Of a stretch of DNA of 64,000 nucleotides, positions 25,118 through 36,027 are shown piece by piece. Position 1 is the first letter of the stretch. Each line of letters opens with the position of its first letter. Under the pieces are notes generated by a model that worked only from the letters and a program-made list of their open reading frames with translations, was not told where the DNA came from and did no database searches. The translations under genes were made by a program, and so were the position numbers. The DNA comes from Chrysomallon squamiferum (taxonomy: Eukaryota; Mollusca; Gastropoda; Neomphalida; Peltospiridae): assembly GCA_012295275.1 (NCBI GenBank), contig CM022672.1:25302930-25366929 (forward strand), read 5' to 3'.

Positions 25118-25667
25118 CTCCCTCTTTCTTTGCAGTGTTGCTGTCAGTCAAACTCAGACAGTCATCAGCCTGGAGTCGCATCCTGTACTTTTCTATTCCT
25201 GACTTCAAGGCACGATCCAGCCTACCAGTCCAGTCTTCTCTCCTTTCTCTCCAGTGATTTATAGGTAGAAAAAGGACTCTTCTCAAGTTCAGCTCCCTGG
25301 GTATTTCATCCTGTGTTAATCCAAAGGCGATAGGAATAAGACGATAAGCCTGCTGCTCTTCCAACAACAACTTGAAGACTGAATTCTGACAGTAATGTTC
25401 CCAAGAACTTCGTAAAAACTCCTGGGTCAGAACGATCAGGACAAAAAAGGAACTATCAAAAGTTTCGAAATGTTCGTCAAAGAAAGACTGACCTGGACAG
25501 GCATCGCGAGATACAACATAGTTAGGACGATAGCCAAGCTGTTCTAAAGTGTCTGATATAAATAAAGCTTTGTCTTCATCTTCTTCAACTGATTCCTTAT
25601 GGATAATGTAACAATAGTATTTAAATTCAGGAGGTAATTCAGGAGGTAATTCATCAGCCATTACCAT
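25118..25667 (-). CDS. TIR gene A, TIR-domain exon with start codon
   Basis: The exon spans 25,118-25,682 (acceptor TTCTTCAG, donor G|GTAAAC) and translation starts at 25,667, giving 183 codons in this exon. Residues 15-157 form a TIR domain: box 1 around FKYYCYIIHKE (15-25), box 2 GYRPNYVVSRDACPG (45-59), the core strand FFVLIVLT (74-81), then YRLIPIAFGL (108-117), and the box-3-like Trp at 146 (R-R-E-D-W). TIR domains pair with Toll-like receptors or MyD88-type adaptors in the cytoplasm. There is no death domain, no LRR, no signal peptide and no membrane segment, so this is a TIR-only adaptor-like protein. In the helix where NAD-cleaving TIRs carry W-x-x-x-E, the sequence is W89-E-H-Y-C93, with Cys in the catalytic position. 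The sequence is a mosaic: the 5' part is nearly identical to gene C, the last ~70 bp to gene B. An in-frame second ATG (MAD) follows two codons later. Confidence 0.88.
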
Positions 25668-25682
25668 TTTTTCCTCAAAATT

Positions 25683-26301
25683 CTGAAGAAAAAAAAGAAA
25701 CAATAAAAAAATTAAAAAAAAAAAAAAATTGAAAAATTAAATTAAGTATCTAATCCACACACACACACATTCACATATATGAATGTGTGTTTGTGTTTTA
25801 TACACACATATACATAAACACACATACATTCATATATGTTCGTGAAGGAAAATGCATCAACAGTAAATTAAGTACGTTATTAAACTGGCGCAGACATAAC
25901 AATACATTTAGAACTGTGTTTAAAACCAACGCTGTCAGAATTTTGACCTAGCCAGTCATGGATCGACTGAACATAGAAATATATCGCAGAATGACGTGAG
26001 TAGGTAATGAAGCTAAGATTTGCATTTTAGAATCTGTAATTTTCACGAGTAATTTCATGACGGCCCTGGGTTATTATTAAATACCCGGAAGGCCTTAACT
26101 TTTTTCATTGTAACTGTTTTCCCGCGCAAAATGAATCGCCATTAAATACCAAAATATAGATTGAACAATATCATTATTCCTTCATGTAGTTCGAAATTCA
26201 GAATTCGAATGAACTTTCTTTGTATTCTATCCTTAATTATTTCATTCATTACAATATTTAGCCATTAATACAGTGTAAAGGCAGAGAGAAAACAAACTTA
26301 C
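25683..26301 (-). other. TIR gene A intron 1 with conserved regulatory-looking block
   Basis: The intron lies between the non-coding first exon and the TIR exon. It includes a block kept in copies A, B and C, with an ETS-type ACCCGGAAGG (26,093-26,102) and an E2F-type TTTTCCCGCGCAAA (26,117-26,130) only about 170-210 bp downstream of the exon-1 donor. It also has (CA)-type runs near 25,757-25,830. Confidence 0.55.
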
Positions 26302-26400
26302 TGCATCGTCAAGGTAAAAATGCTCGATAGGAAATTACGTATTGGCTAACTTCTATATTTAACTGCGATTATTTAGGACAGGCTTCTGACTTACGTTGTT
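26302..26400 (-). other. TIR gene A first, non-coding exon (5' end uncertain)
   Basis: A consensus donor, GCA|GTAAGTTTG, lies at 26,296-26,301. The same donor occurs at the same place in the three paralogues (34,350, 40,105, 45,772), which argues that this is a real first exon. The sequence before the donor carries no conserved start codon; in copy A an ATG just before the donor would give only a nine-codon upstream frame. The right end given is arbitrary because the transcription start is unknown. Confidence 0.45.
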
Positions 26401-28608
26401 TGATGCATATCATGTGATCGTTGAGTGATCATAACTGTTTAATTTTTTAATTAAATATTTCACATTACAATAAAATGTATTATAAAATTAAAATTATATG
26501 GTGCAATAATATTATAATTTTAAAACTTTAGCACTTCCTGGATCGTTAATTGCAGGTTCGGCTCTAACAGACTGTATTTTTTGAACGGTTTGTTTGCGAG
26601 GGGATAGCTTTAAAAATTAGGTTTCAAATATATATTATTTTATGTATATTTAGATGTGTGAGTGTGTTTCTTTAAATATGTGTACGTTTGAGTGGTGTTT
26701 ACATTTGTGTTGGTCTGTCAGATTACGAGTAAAACTGATGTGTTAAACAGATTTTAATAATATATATTTATTTTTAAAACATATTTATTGTCGAGATTCT
26801 GAATGTTCAACATGACCACTGTTATTATGTTATAACTGAAAATCAGGTACAAAAATTTATTTCTAGAAATTCAGAATCGTTTTACGATTTGTATCCTTAA
26901 CCTGTATATATGTGTGTGTGTCTGTGTGTGTTTGTGTGCGTGTGTGTGTGTGTGTCTGTGTGTGTGTGTGTGTGAATTTATTTGAATAGTTTCGTGTGAC
27001 ACATGATTCTAGAAGTTCTAGTATGAGTTTGCACATTTTCTTTTCATGTGTGCCTTTCCCCATAAGCATTATCTTTATTTTACTAATTTAAAAATCTATT
27101 GGGTGTCAAAATCATCATAATCATCGTCAAGATAATTATCATCATCACTGTGGTTTTCGTCATCATCATCATCGTCCTCGTAGACGTCATCAATATCATC
27201 ATCGTCATAATCATCATCATCATAATCACCACCATCATCTTCATCATCATCATCATCACCATCATTATCATGATAATGTTCCATTGTTTGGCGAAAGCGT
27301 CTAAGATATCTCTGTGTTTCCATTCCTCACTGATTGTTTAATCTTTATTGTAAGTAAATTCTTTATCAGTGATAGATTTATTTTTTACTGACAATGATAG
27401 AAATATGAACTGAAAACTGCATTAAATTGACAATAACACTACAGAAGAGGAGTTATATTTTATTTACTGTTAAACTGCACTTCAAAACAGAAATTAAACT
27501 GACATGTTGATTTTTCTACATACATAACGATCATCCTTTGTAAATAAATAATGAATGAACGAACGATTAATAAAAATAAATAAATGAATAAATAAATAAT
27601 AATGAAAATTAAATAAAAATAAACAAATAGAATAAAAAGATTAATTATTAAAACTATTTCTTATATTTCTTCTTCTACAACTTTGCTAAAATCACTATTC
27701 TACCAGTGTAATAATCATAGTAATAACGATAATAACAATACTATAATAATAACAAAAACAACAATGACAACAATAATAATATTAAGAGCAATAATGATAA
27801 TAATAGTATTAGTAATAATAGTAGCGGTATAAGAGGTATTATTGTTAGCAGTAGCAGTAGTAGTGGTGGTGGTGGTGGTAGTAGTAGTAGTAACTAAGTA
27901 AGCAAGTAATTATAAAATACTCCAGTTCCGTCGTTATCGACTCATTATTCTTATCGTTTAAAACTTAAATATTAAATAATCTAGATTTCTGTCAAGATAA
28001 TAATATTTTACATTTAATTCCCATTCGCTTCAAACTATTAAATATTTCGAGTAATATTTGAAATAACAATCGAAGATTTAAATCAAAATCTGTCATGGAA
28101 TTTTGACCAAGAAAATGATTTATAAATAAATGGGTAAGAAAAAAAAAAAAAAAAAAAAAAACAACACGTAAATGTGTCAAAAACAATATGACAAAAATGG
28201 AATAAGAAAATACTATAACTACTGTTACTATTACTAAATAAATAAATATATATATAATTGGTAAGCTTGGATGTTTCAAAAGAAATAAAAAGTAAAGTAA
28301 ATAAAGTTTAGCATAAAAACCTTAGTTCTGCAATAATGTTTTGCATGACAATGCATGTTTCAAAATGAATAAATAAATAAATAAATAAATGACTTTGCAC
28401 TAAAAAGTTTGCAGGCGTTTCACTTTTTTTTTTTTTTGTATTTTTCTTCTTTTTTTTTTAATTCGGGGTAGTTACACTTGCTGGTTATTACACATTTATG
28501 TCTTATTTGAAAAAGAAAAACAATAGCAAATGCTCGGTTACAGTTACTTCCTATGACAACTTGTTCCGTTAACCAACCGGTAACTTTTTGACGTAAGTTC
28601 TAAAAGCT
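26401..28608. other. Spacer upstream of TIR gene A: (GT)n, (TCA)n, AT-rich
   Basis: No gene seen. The spacer holds (GT)n at 26,908-26,973, an imperfect (TCA)n tract at 27,108-27,275, scattered (AAT)/(AGT) repeats at 27,720-27,896 and poly-A at 28,140-28,160. A 75-codon Asp-rich frame over the (TCA)n tract is repeat-derived: it is broken in the third paralogous copy at 48.95-49.13 kb. Confidence 0.65.
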
Positions 28609-28805
28609 TCACTGAAGCTCGAAACCTGAATAAAAAGCAGACGACATTCCGTCCAAGCCAGAAGACAGAAGAATGGTGAAACTGTCGCTTGTACAGTTTT
28701 GGGATTCTAACCACTCGTCCTGGAGAACAGATTCTTCAACTTCTTTTTTCTGAGCCATACTGCAGGGAAAAACGTAATAGTCACCTCCGTTCATTTCGCT
28801 GAAAG
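28609..28805 (-). CDS. Terminal tail exon E (orphan, TIR-cluster type)
   Basis: The acceptor is CATTAG (AG at 28,806-28,807), the entry phase is 1, and the exon encodes (A)FSEMNGGDYYVFPCSMAQK, KEVEESVLQDEWLESQNC and on to LLSSGLDGMSSAF...FELQ then the stop at 28,609-28,611. That is 64 residues after the split codon. It combines the A-F-S-E...M-A-Q-K module of the internal tail exons with the LLSSG...MSS end of the other terminal exons. No TIR exon of its own lies directly upstream; the next on this strand is gene B at 33.2 kb, which already has a terminal exon at 31.4 kb. It is therefore either an alternative last exon of gene B or a relic of a gene whose TIR exon was lost. Confidence 0.6.
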
Positions 28806-28968
28806 CTAATGAAAAAATGAAAGAATAAATAAATAAATAAATAATTAAATAAATAAATAAATCGATAGCAGCTTTATAAGGCTGTAAATGAATAAAGAAA
28901 GAAATAATTATAATAAGATGACAATGGTAATTACAATTTAAAAATACAAAACAAAACATACAAAAATA

Positions 28969-28970
<2 letters not shown>

Positions 28971-29041
<71 letters not shown>
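28971..29041. repeat. (CT)n tract upstream of exon E
   Basis: A pure dinucleotide run of about 70 bp. It lies about 165 bp upstream (transcript sense) of exon E, further away than in the other tail exons. Confidence 0.95.
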
Positions 29042-29045
<4 letters not shown>

Positions 29046-29612
29046 CATCACATTAACGTCTCAATTTTTATCCAACAGTTGTTGTTTTTTCTTCAGTTAA
29101 ATAAATAAATCAAGTAACTGTCAGCAAATCACAAAATTTGACTAAATTTTATCATAAAAATACAGGGGGATAACTCTTCAAAGGCCCGATCATTTTCCAC
29201 CTTGTTTGATTTGAAATACTGTTCTGTACTACAGTTACAGTGTATGCAATCCAGCTTTGGGTGGTGATAAGCATAATTCTTTACTCTCTGACTCTTTCTG
29301 CCTCTCTTTCTCTGTCTCTCTCTATATATCTCTACTGTCTTTATCTCTCTGTCTCTGTGTGTGTCTCTCTTTATCTTTGTTTGCCTCTCTTTCTCTCTCG
29401 GGCCAGTTCTCTGCAACATAACTACGATATTACTGTCTATAATGTTATACTATAGTTGTCTATCGTGTTGTGGAAATAGGCGAAGAAAATAAAGATGTAA
29501 TCGAAATCGAACTTGTGTAGTTTTTGAGTGAGGGCGCTTTACGCACCTGGCCACATTAGTATACACTGTAGGCTAATATTAATATAAACTAATGATATTA
29601 ATAACTCTAATT

Positions 29613-29613
<1 letters not shown>

Positions 29614-29675
<62 letters not shown>
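29614..29675. repeat. (GA)n tract at the Q/P block junction
   Basis: The run begins exactly where block Q copy 1 ends and lies about 30 bp before block P copy 2 starts. The rearrangement that joined the two blocks therefore lies at or beside this tract. Confidence 0.9.
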
Positions 29676-29677
<2 letters not shown>

Positions 29678-29765
29678 TCTTCCACTGACACTGCGCCCAA
29701 AACAAACCATCTCTCCAAAATCATGCACTGCTTTCTTCTCTGTAATAATAACACACACGTACACA

Positions 29766-30278
29766 GAATTCAGTAAATTTGTACATTTACTAGAACAGTT
29801 TTAGATACAGTTCAGTACATTTGTACACTTACTAGAACAGTTTTAAATACAGTTCAGTAAATTTGTACACTTACTAGAACAATTTTAAATACAGTACAGT
29901 ATTTGTATACTTATTAGAACAATTTTAATACAGTACAATACATTTGTACACTTACTAGTACAGTTTTAAATACAGTACTATACATCTGTACACTTACTAG
30001 GACAGTTTTAAATACAGTACAGTATATTTGTACAATAACTACAACAGTTTTAAATACAGTACAGTACAATTGTATACTTACTGGAATAATTTTAAATGCA
30101 GTACAGTACATTTGTACACTTACTAGAACAGTTTTAAATACAATACAGTATTTGTACACTTATTAGAACATTTTTAAATACAGTACAGTATTTGTACACT
30201 TACTAGAACAGTTTTAAATACAGTACAGTAAATTTGTACACTTACTAGAACAGTTTTAAATACAGTAAAGTACATTTG
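29766..30278. repeat. 42-bp minisatellite array, second copy, roughly 12 units
   Basis: The same unit and the same order of variant units as at 20,028-21,018, but about half the length. Part of duplication P. Confidence 0.92.
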
Positions 30279-30731
30279 TTATTTGTTATTTGATATAAGT
30301 AATATGATATATATATATATATATACAATCAAACTAATTTTTATTAACATTTTTTTTTTATACAAAGCTTCTTGTTTTTATATGTGTACTTAAAAGGTTT
30401 AATTCGTCCGTTTCTCAAGTCAAAGTCTTTGATGACGTCCTCAGATCCGTTGCTAGAAAACTAATTATTCTTCTGAGGCTGCTACAATGTGCTAACTTTG
30501 CCTATAGGATAATACTGCCTTCAAGATGAAATGACTTCCATCACAGTTATCAAAATTAGAAGAGGAAGGGAGACAATCACTATTTACGCTCTCACTGACA
30601 TAAATTTAGTTAAAAGTATGGCTGATCAGGTTTGGATAGAAGGTGACATGCCATTCTGAATGAATGTTCCCCGAAACTAAGGTTACCTGGAAAAATAATA
30701 AAAAGCAAGCAAATAAACAAACCGACAAGCA

Positions 30732-30809
<78 letters not shown>

Positions 30810-31390
30810 ATTAATTAATTAATTAATTAAAGGTCTTATAGCTGATAGATGCAGGTTCCACATAGAAATAGTTAACATCATCGCACGAGCTTTAGTCCTT
30901 TGAATATCTGAACAGTTTTCCCATTGCATTATCGTGTATAGTTCTTAATTATAATACTAATTACGCTTTCTTCCATTGGTCCTAATTAAAAATTTGTTTC
31001 TCATCCATTTTCTACTTTTTTCTTTATCAAACACAAACACAAGACAGCGAAAAAGCGAGCGAGCGAGAGAGAAAGATAGGGCAACAATAGCAACGACAAT
31101 AACAAATCAAAGAAAACAAAACAACACTATAAGAGACAGAAAACATAGAAAAACAAAATAAAACACACACACATACACATACACAAACAAAAATAAGTAA
31201 TCAAATAAATCAAATAAAACGACCTTAATAATAATAATGATAATAATAATAATAATTAAAAAAAAAAAAAATTCCAAAAAGAACAAAAAAAAAAAAAAAA
31301 AAACCCTCCAAGAAACCAACCAAATAAAACCAAACAAAACGAAACAATAAGAAATATTAATAAACACGTAAAATGAATATAAACATATAA

Positions 31391-31533
31391 CTAACTAGAT
31401 GGAAGCGATATACTGGAAAAGACAGACGACATTTTGTTCCAGCCAGAAGACAACAGAACTCGGACACTGCTGAAAGATTCCAACTCAGCCGGACTTCCAC
31501 TGCTGCCGCTTATATTGAGTTCAGAAAACGCCA
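31391..31533 (-). CDS. TIR gene B, terminal coding exon
   Basis: The paralogue of 22,105-22,247 with the same length (143 nt), phase 1 entry, acceptor TTCTATTTCAG and stop TAG at 31,391-31,393. The reading frame is intact and nearly identical to that of gene A. Spliced directly to the gene B TIR exon it gives a 224-residue protein. Confidence 0.72.
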
Positions 31534-32162
31534 CTGAAATAGAACAAAATTTGTGTGATTTGCAGTCTGAGTTCTCACCCTGTACAAATCTGCTTTGTGC
31601 AAAATATACCAGGGGTTGTGTTTGCGTCAGAAACGTTCGTTCAATTGTTACGCTCTACATGGAAGCCTGCAAGGAAGCCTTGATACTCACTGTTGATAGT
31701 TCTGTGTTGATTTTGTGTGTTGATGTTCTGTAGTGATAATGTTTTCTTTGTGAGGAAGGGTTGTTAAATACTTTTACATTTAAGCAAATAGTGTATAACT
31801 TGAAATAGCACCGTTTATGTTTTAAGTGTTTGCGTCTATGTATGTGTATATATACACGCAACACAAACACCACACACAGACACCAAACGTGCACACACAT
31901 ACATACACGGATATTAATGATATAATTTCTGTTAAAAATAATAAATGGATTTGTATGTAGAAAGCTTATTTATGACATGCGAGAAAATATCTCTCTCTAT
32001 CTACTTGTGTATGTATTACCTCTCTCTATGTATGTATGTATGTATCTACGTATGTATATCTATGTTTGTATGTGGGTATGTATATCACGCAAACAAACAA
32101 ATTCATGCACATACATGATACACAAAAAGACATATGACAGACACAGTTTATTATAACAGTAC

Positions 32163-32367
32163 CTGGGTTTGGGCTGGAAACTCGTTTGGTGTTTTCCGTG
32201 GAAGGAGATATGGTGAATGACTTCTCTCTGTAATAGCTATAGGACCTCTCGATGAAGCTGTAGTTTTGGTATTCATCCCTTCGTTCTGGGAAAACAAATT
32301 CTCTTTTTTTTCTGTGCCATATTGACGTTCATAACCTCACTGTCACCTCCCTTCATTTCACTAAAAG
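32163..32367 (-). pseudogene. TIR gene B tail exon, frame-broken
   Basis: Equivalent to the gene A tail exons, with the same acceptor (CATTAG) and donor (CAG|GTACTG), but 205 nt long, so not a multiple of three. The codons for A-D-E and neighbours are replaced by a run of eight A after the M-A-Q codons, and there is an extra C in the following segment. The frame then hits TGA about 35 codons in. Flanking exons share phase 1, so skipping restores an open 224-residue protein. The homopolymer could also be a sequencing error. Confidence 0.7.
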
Positions 32368-32414
32368 CTAATGAATGAATGAATGAATAAATAAATAAAC
32401 AAATAGAGAGATGC

Positions 32415-32418
<4 letters not shown>

Positions 32419-32503
<85 letters not shown>
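32419..32503. repeat. (CT)n tract upstream of gene B tail exon
   Basis: Same position relative to the tail exon as the tracts at 23,113 and 24,362. Confidence 0.95.
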
Positions 32504-32507
<4 letters not shown>

Positions 32508-32716
32508 TATCGTCAAATATAAACTAGGAACTATTATTAAAATCACCTGTAACCTAATAATATGAACCTAAGCTATTATTAATATCAAATCTAATTCTTG
32601 AAAAGTAGTGGTAACAATTACATTATTGTTAATGTTAACTGTGATGCCTTAATAGTGTCAAGCTAAAAAAAACAACAACACACACACAAAAAAAACAACA
32701 ACAACAAACATAAGAG

Positions 32717-32770
<54 letters not shown>

Positions 32771-33058
32771 GAAAATTTATATTGGTAAATGAACTATTTT
32801 TAATAATAATTGTAAACATTTATTAATACCAGCTGTAAATTATTATCAATATCAGCAATGTTATTAATCAGAAGAAATAAACCCCAATAATAAAAAAAAC
32901 ACCAAAACATCTAATTTATATTGATTTCTTTTCTAATGTCCAAAGAAAGCGTTATCAACATATATATCTTTAAAAATATATATATATATATATATTTTTT
33001 TTTGCTGTATGTAAGAATCTAGGAGATATTCCGATGAAGGACAGTATGCTATTGTTTG

Positions 33059-33089
<31 letters not shown>

Positions 33090-33195
33090 TTTAAAACAAA
33101 ATTATTTTCGAGATAATAGAGACAGAGTGAGGAATGGACTGATGCGAAGTATATATATATGTGTGTGTGTGTGTGTAGGTATTATACGTGTTTAC
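32504..33195 (-). other. TIR gene B intron between TIR exon and tail exon
   Basis: Nearly identical to the corresponding gene A intron. It includes (AAT)n at 32,717-32,770, a (TA)n at 32,977-32,996 and 33,058-33,081, and a poly-T. No exon seen. Confidence 0.65.
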
Positions 33196-33727
33196 CTCCC
33201 TCTTTCTTTGCAGTGTTGCTGACAGTCAAACTCAAACAGTCATCAGCCTGGAGTCCCATCCTGTACTTTTCTATTCCTGACTTCAAGGCACGATCCAGCT
33301 TACCAGTCCAGTCTTCTTTCATCTCTCTCCAGTCACTTGTAGGCAGAAAAAGGACTCTTTTCACGTTCAGCTCCTTGGGTATTTCATCTTTTCTTAATCC
33401 AAAGGCGATAGGAATAAGACGATAACCCTGCTGGTCATTCAACAGCTCAAAGAAGGCTGAATTCTGACAGTAAATTTCCCAAGTACTTTGTAAAAACTCC
33501 TGGGTCAGAATGATCAGGACAAACAAGGAACTGGCTAAAGTTTCGAAATGTTCGTCAAAGTAAGAGTGACCTGGACAGGCATCGCGAGATGCAACGTAGT
33601 TAGGACGATAGCCAAGCCGTTCTAAATTCTTTGACATAAATAAAGCTTTCTGATCATCTTCTCCAACTGATTCATTGTTGATAAAGTAACAACAGTATTT
33701 AAATTTACAAGGTACTAGATCAGCCAT
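33196..33727 (-). CDS. TIR gene B, TIR-domain exon with start codon
   Basis: The exon spans 33,196-33,748 and translation starts at 33,727 (MADLVPCKFKYCCYFINNES). The first ATG used by genes A and C is ATC here, leaving the MAD methionine as the start. It has 177 codons plus a split Gly. TIR box 2 is GYRPNYVASRDACPG (39-53). W83-E-I-Y-C87 again has Cys where NADase TIRs have Glu, and the box-3-like Trp is in K-E-D-W. The domain is complete. It differs from genes A and C at many residues in the middle (for example SVGEDDQKALFMSKNLERL), so B is the more diverged intact copy. The donor G|GTAAAC is shared. Confidence 0.87.
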
Positions 33728-33748
33728 TACGATTTTTTCGTCAAAATT

Positions 33749-33766
33749 CTGAAAAAAAAAAAAAAA

Positions 33767-33815
<49 letters not shown>

Positions 33816-34355
33816 ATATTAAGTATCTAATCCACACACACACACACATTCATATATATGTATGTTTGTGTTTTATACACACACATCTTTTATACGTGAA
33901 GGGTAATGTATCAACAGTAAATTAAGTACGTTATTAAACTGGCGCAGCCATAACAATACATTTAGAACTGTGTTTAAAACCAACGCTGTCAGAATTTTGA
34001 CCTAGCCAGTCATGGATCGACTGAACATAGAAATATATCGCAGAATGACGTGTGTAGGTAATGAAGCTAAGATATGCATTTTAGAATCTGTAATTTTCAC
34101 GAGTAATTTCATGACGGCCCTGGGTTATTATTAAATACCCGGAAGGCCTTAACTTTTTTCATTGTAACTGTTTTCCCGCGCAAAATGAATCGCCATTAAA
34201 TACCAAAATATAGATTGAACAATATCATTATTCCTTCATGTAGTTCGAAATTCAGAATTCGAATGAACTTTCTTTGTATTCTATCTGTAATTATTTCATT
34301 AATTACAATATTTAACCATTAATACAGTGTAAAGGCAGAGAGAAAACAAACTTAC
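33749..34355 (-). other. TIR gene B intron 1
   Basis: Contains a long poly-A pair (33,751-33,812) next to the TIR exon acceptor and the conserved ETS/E2F-like block (E2F-type TTTTCCCGCGCAAA at 34,171-34,184). No exon seen. Confidence 0.55.
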
Positions 34356-34440
34356 TGTATTGTCAAGGTGAAAAGGCTCGATAGGAAATTACGTATTGGC
34401 TAACTTCTATATTTAACTGCGATTATTTAGGTCAGGCGTC
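34356..34440 (-). other. TIR gene B first, non-coding exon (5' end uncertain)
   Basis: The donor ACA|GTAAGTTTG (34,350-34,355) is at the position equivalent to gene A. No ATG precedes it here, which supports a non-coding exon. The right boundary is nominal. Confidence 0.4.
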
Positions 34441-35209
34441 GCTTCTGACTTACGTTGTTTGATGCATATCATGTGATCGTTGAGTGATCATAACTGTTTA
34501 ATTTTTTAATTAAATATTTCACATTACAATAAAATGTATTATAAAATTAAAATTATATGGTGCAATAATATTATAATTTTAAAACTTTAGCACTTCCTGG
34601 ATCGTTAATTGCAGGTTCGGCTCTAATAGACTGTATTTTTTGAACGGTTTGTTTGCGAGGGGATAGCTTTAAAAATTACGTTTTACTGTTTCAGTAATCG
34701 TTGTTGGTCGATTGGCAAAGACACAGAAATGACACACAGGATTTCATAAGCTGAGTCATGTTTTCACGTTTTTTTTTTTTTTTTTTATTGTGTTTTTCTC
34801 TTTTGTGACTGTTATCTTTGTTTCCGGTCTATGAGAAGGTGTATATGCAAACTATCTTTTGCTGCTTGTCGAAAAACAGTAGCCAATACCGGATGTATGA
34901 CATAACTGCTGCTGGACGAAATCACCCCTTTTCATTACAGTTCGGAATAAATAACAGAATAAAAAATAAGTAAATAACAAATGAATAAATAAAAGGGAAT
35001 CAGTAAAAAATTAATTAAATAAAATAATAATAATAAATTTAAAAAATAAAATCCCCACATAAATGCATCTATAAAATTCCTTATAAATAAAAAAAAAAAA
35101 AAATGTACACATTTTTTAAATAAATAAATAAATAATTTAAAAAAATAAAATATTAAAATTTAAAATAAAAACATACCTCCCCGACAAAAAAAAGAAGAAA
35201 TATATATAT

Positions 35210-35986
35210 ATTAAACTGACAATAACACTACAGAAGAGGAGTTATATTTTATTTACATCTTCACAGTTAAAACTGCACTTCAAAACAGAAATTTAACTGA
35301 CATGTTGATTTTTCTACATACATAACAATAATCCTTTGTAATGAATGAAAGAAAGAATGAATAAAATAAATAAATAAAATAAAAAGATTAATTTTTTTAT
35401 TATATTTCTTCTGCTATTAATACTATGCTACTATCACTATTACTTCTACCAATATCTGAAATAATATTAATAATAATAATAGTAATAATAATAATAATAA
35501 AATATAATAACAAAAACAACAATGACAAGAACAATAATATTAACAACAGTAATGATAACAATAATGGTATTATTATTGCTAATACAATCTAACATTAGTT
35601 TAAAACAATAGTAATGTTTACCGTCCTGTTAGTATCTTCTTTCTTATCCTTAATATCTAAAATATTATGAGCAGAGTCCAAATAACGTTTTGGAGGTAAC
35701 ATATCCAGATCTAGGGATGGGATATAGAAAGAAGAGTATACAGCGCATATATTTTTGGTCTTTTTTCGTTTGTTTCGTTTTGGTAATAACGATATAACTA
35801 TCGTTTTGAAAGTTGTGTTTGCACTCTCCCCTTTTCATTACAGTTCCCAATAAATAACGGAATAAAAAATAAGTAAATAACAAATGAATAAATAAAAGGG
35901 AATCAGTAAAAAATTAATTAAATAAAATAATAATAATAAATTTAAAAAATAAAACTCCCACATAAATGAATCTATAAAATTCCTTA

Positions 35987-36027
<41 letters not shown>

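Larger units (their letters stand above)
25110..29613. repeat. Segmental duplication Q, copy 1
   Basis: The block from the TIR exon donor of gene A through intron 1, exon 1, the (TCA)n region, terminal exon E and a (CT)n tract recurs at 38,940-43,378 in the same order and orientation. It is nearly identical by eye over most of its length. Similarity ends at CTCTAATTCG (29,613 versus 43,378). Confidence 0.92.
28806..31390. other. Non-coding stretch between exon E and the gene B terminal exon
   Basis: Contains (CT)n at 28,971-29,041, (GA)n at 29,614-29,675, the second 42-bp minisatellite and the duplicate of the gene A 3' flank, including (AAT)n and poly-A runs. No additional exon was recognised. 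Confidence 0.65.
29707..34678. repeat. Segmental duplication P, copy 2 (gene B unit)
   Basis: This is the second copy of the block at 19,920-26,619, in direct orientation. It is nearly identical by eye outside the TIR exon, with small differences in microsatellite length, a few substitutions and a changed tail exon. Confidence 0.9.

Noticed and set aside
27096-27323. Asp-rich 75-codon frame on the minus strand, identical at 40,904-41,131
   Set aside because: It lies over an imperfect (TCA)n tract. Its identity in the second copy reflects recent duplication, and the third copy (48.95-49.14 kb) is out of frame after a few codons, so no coding constraint is seen.
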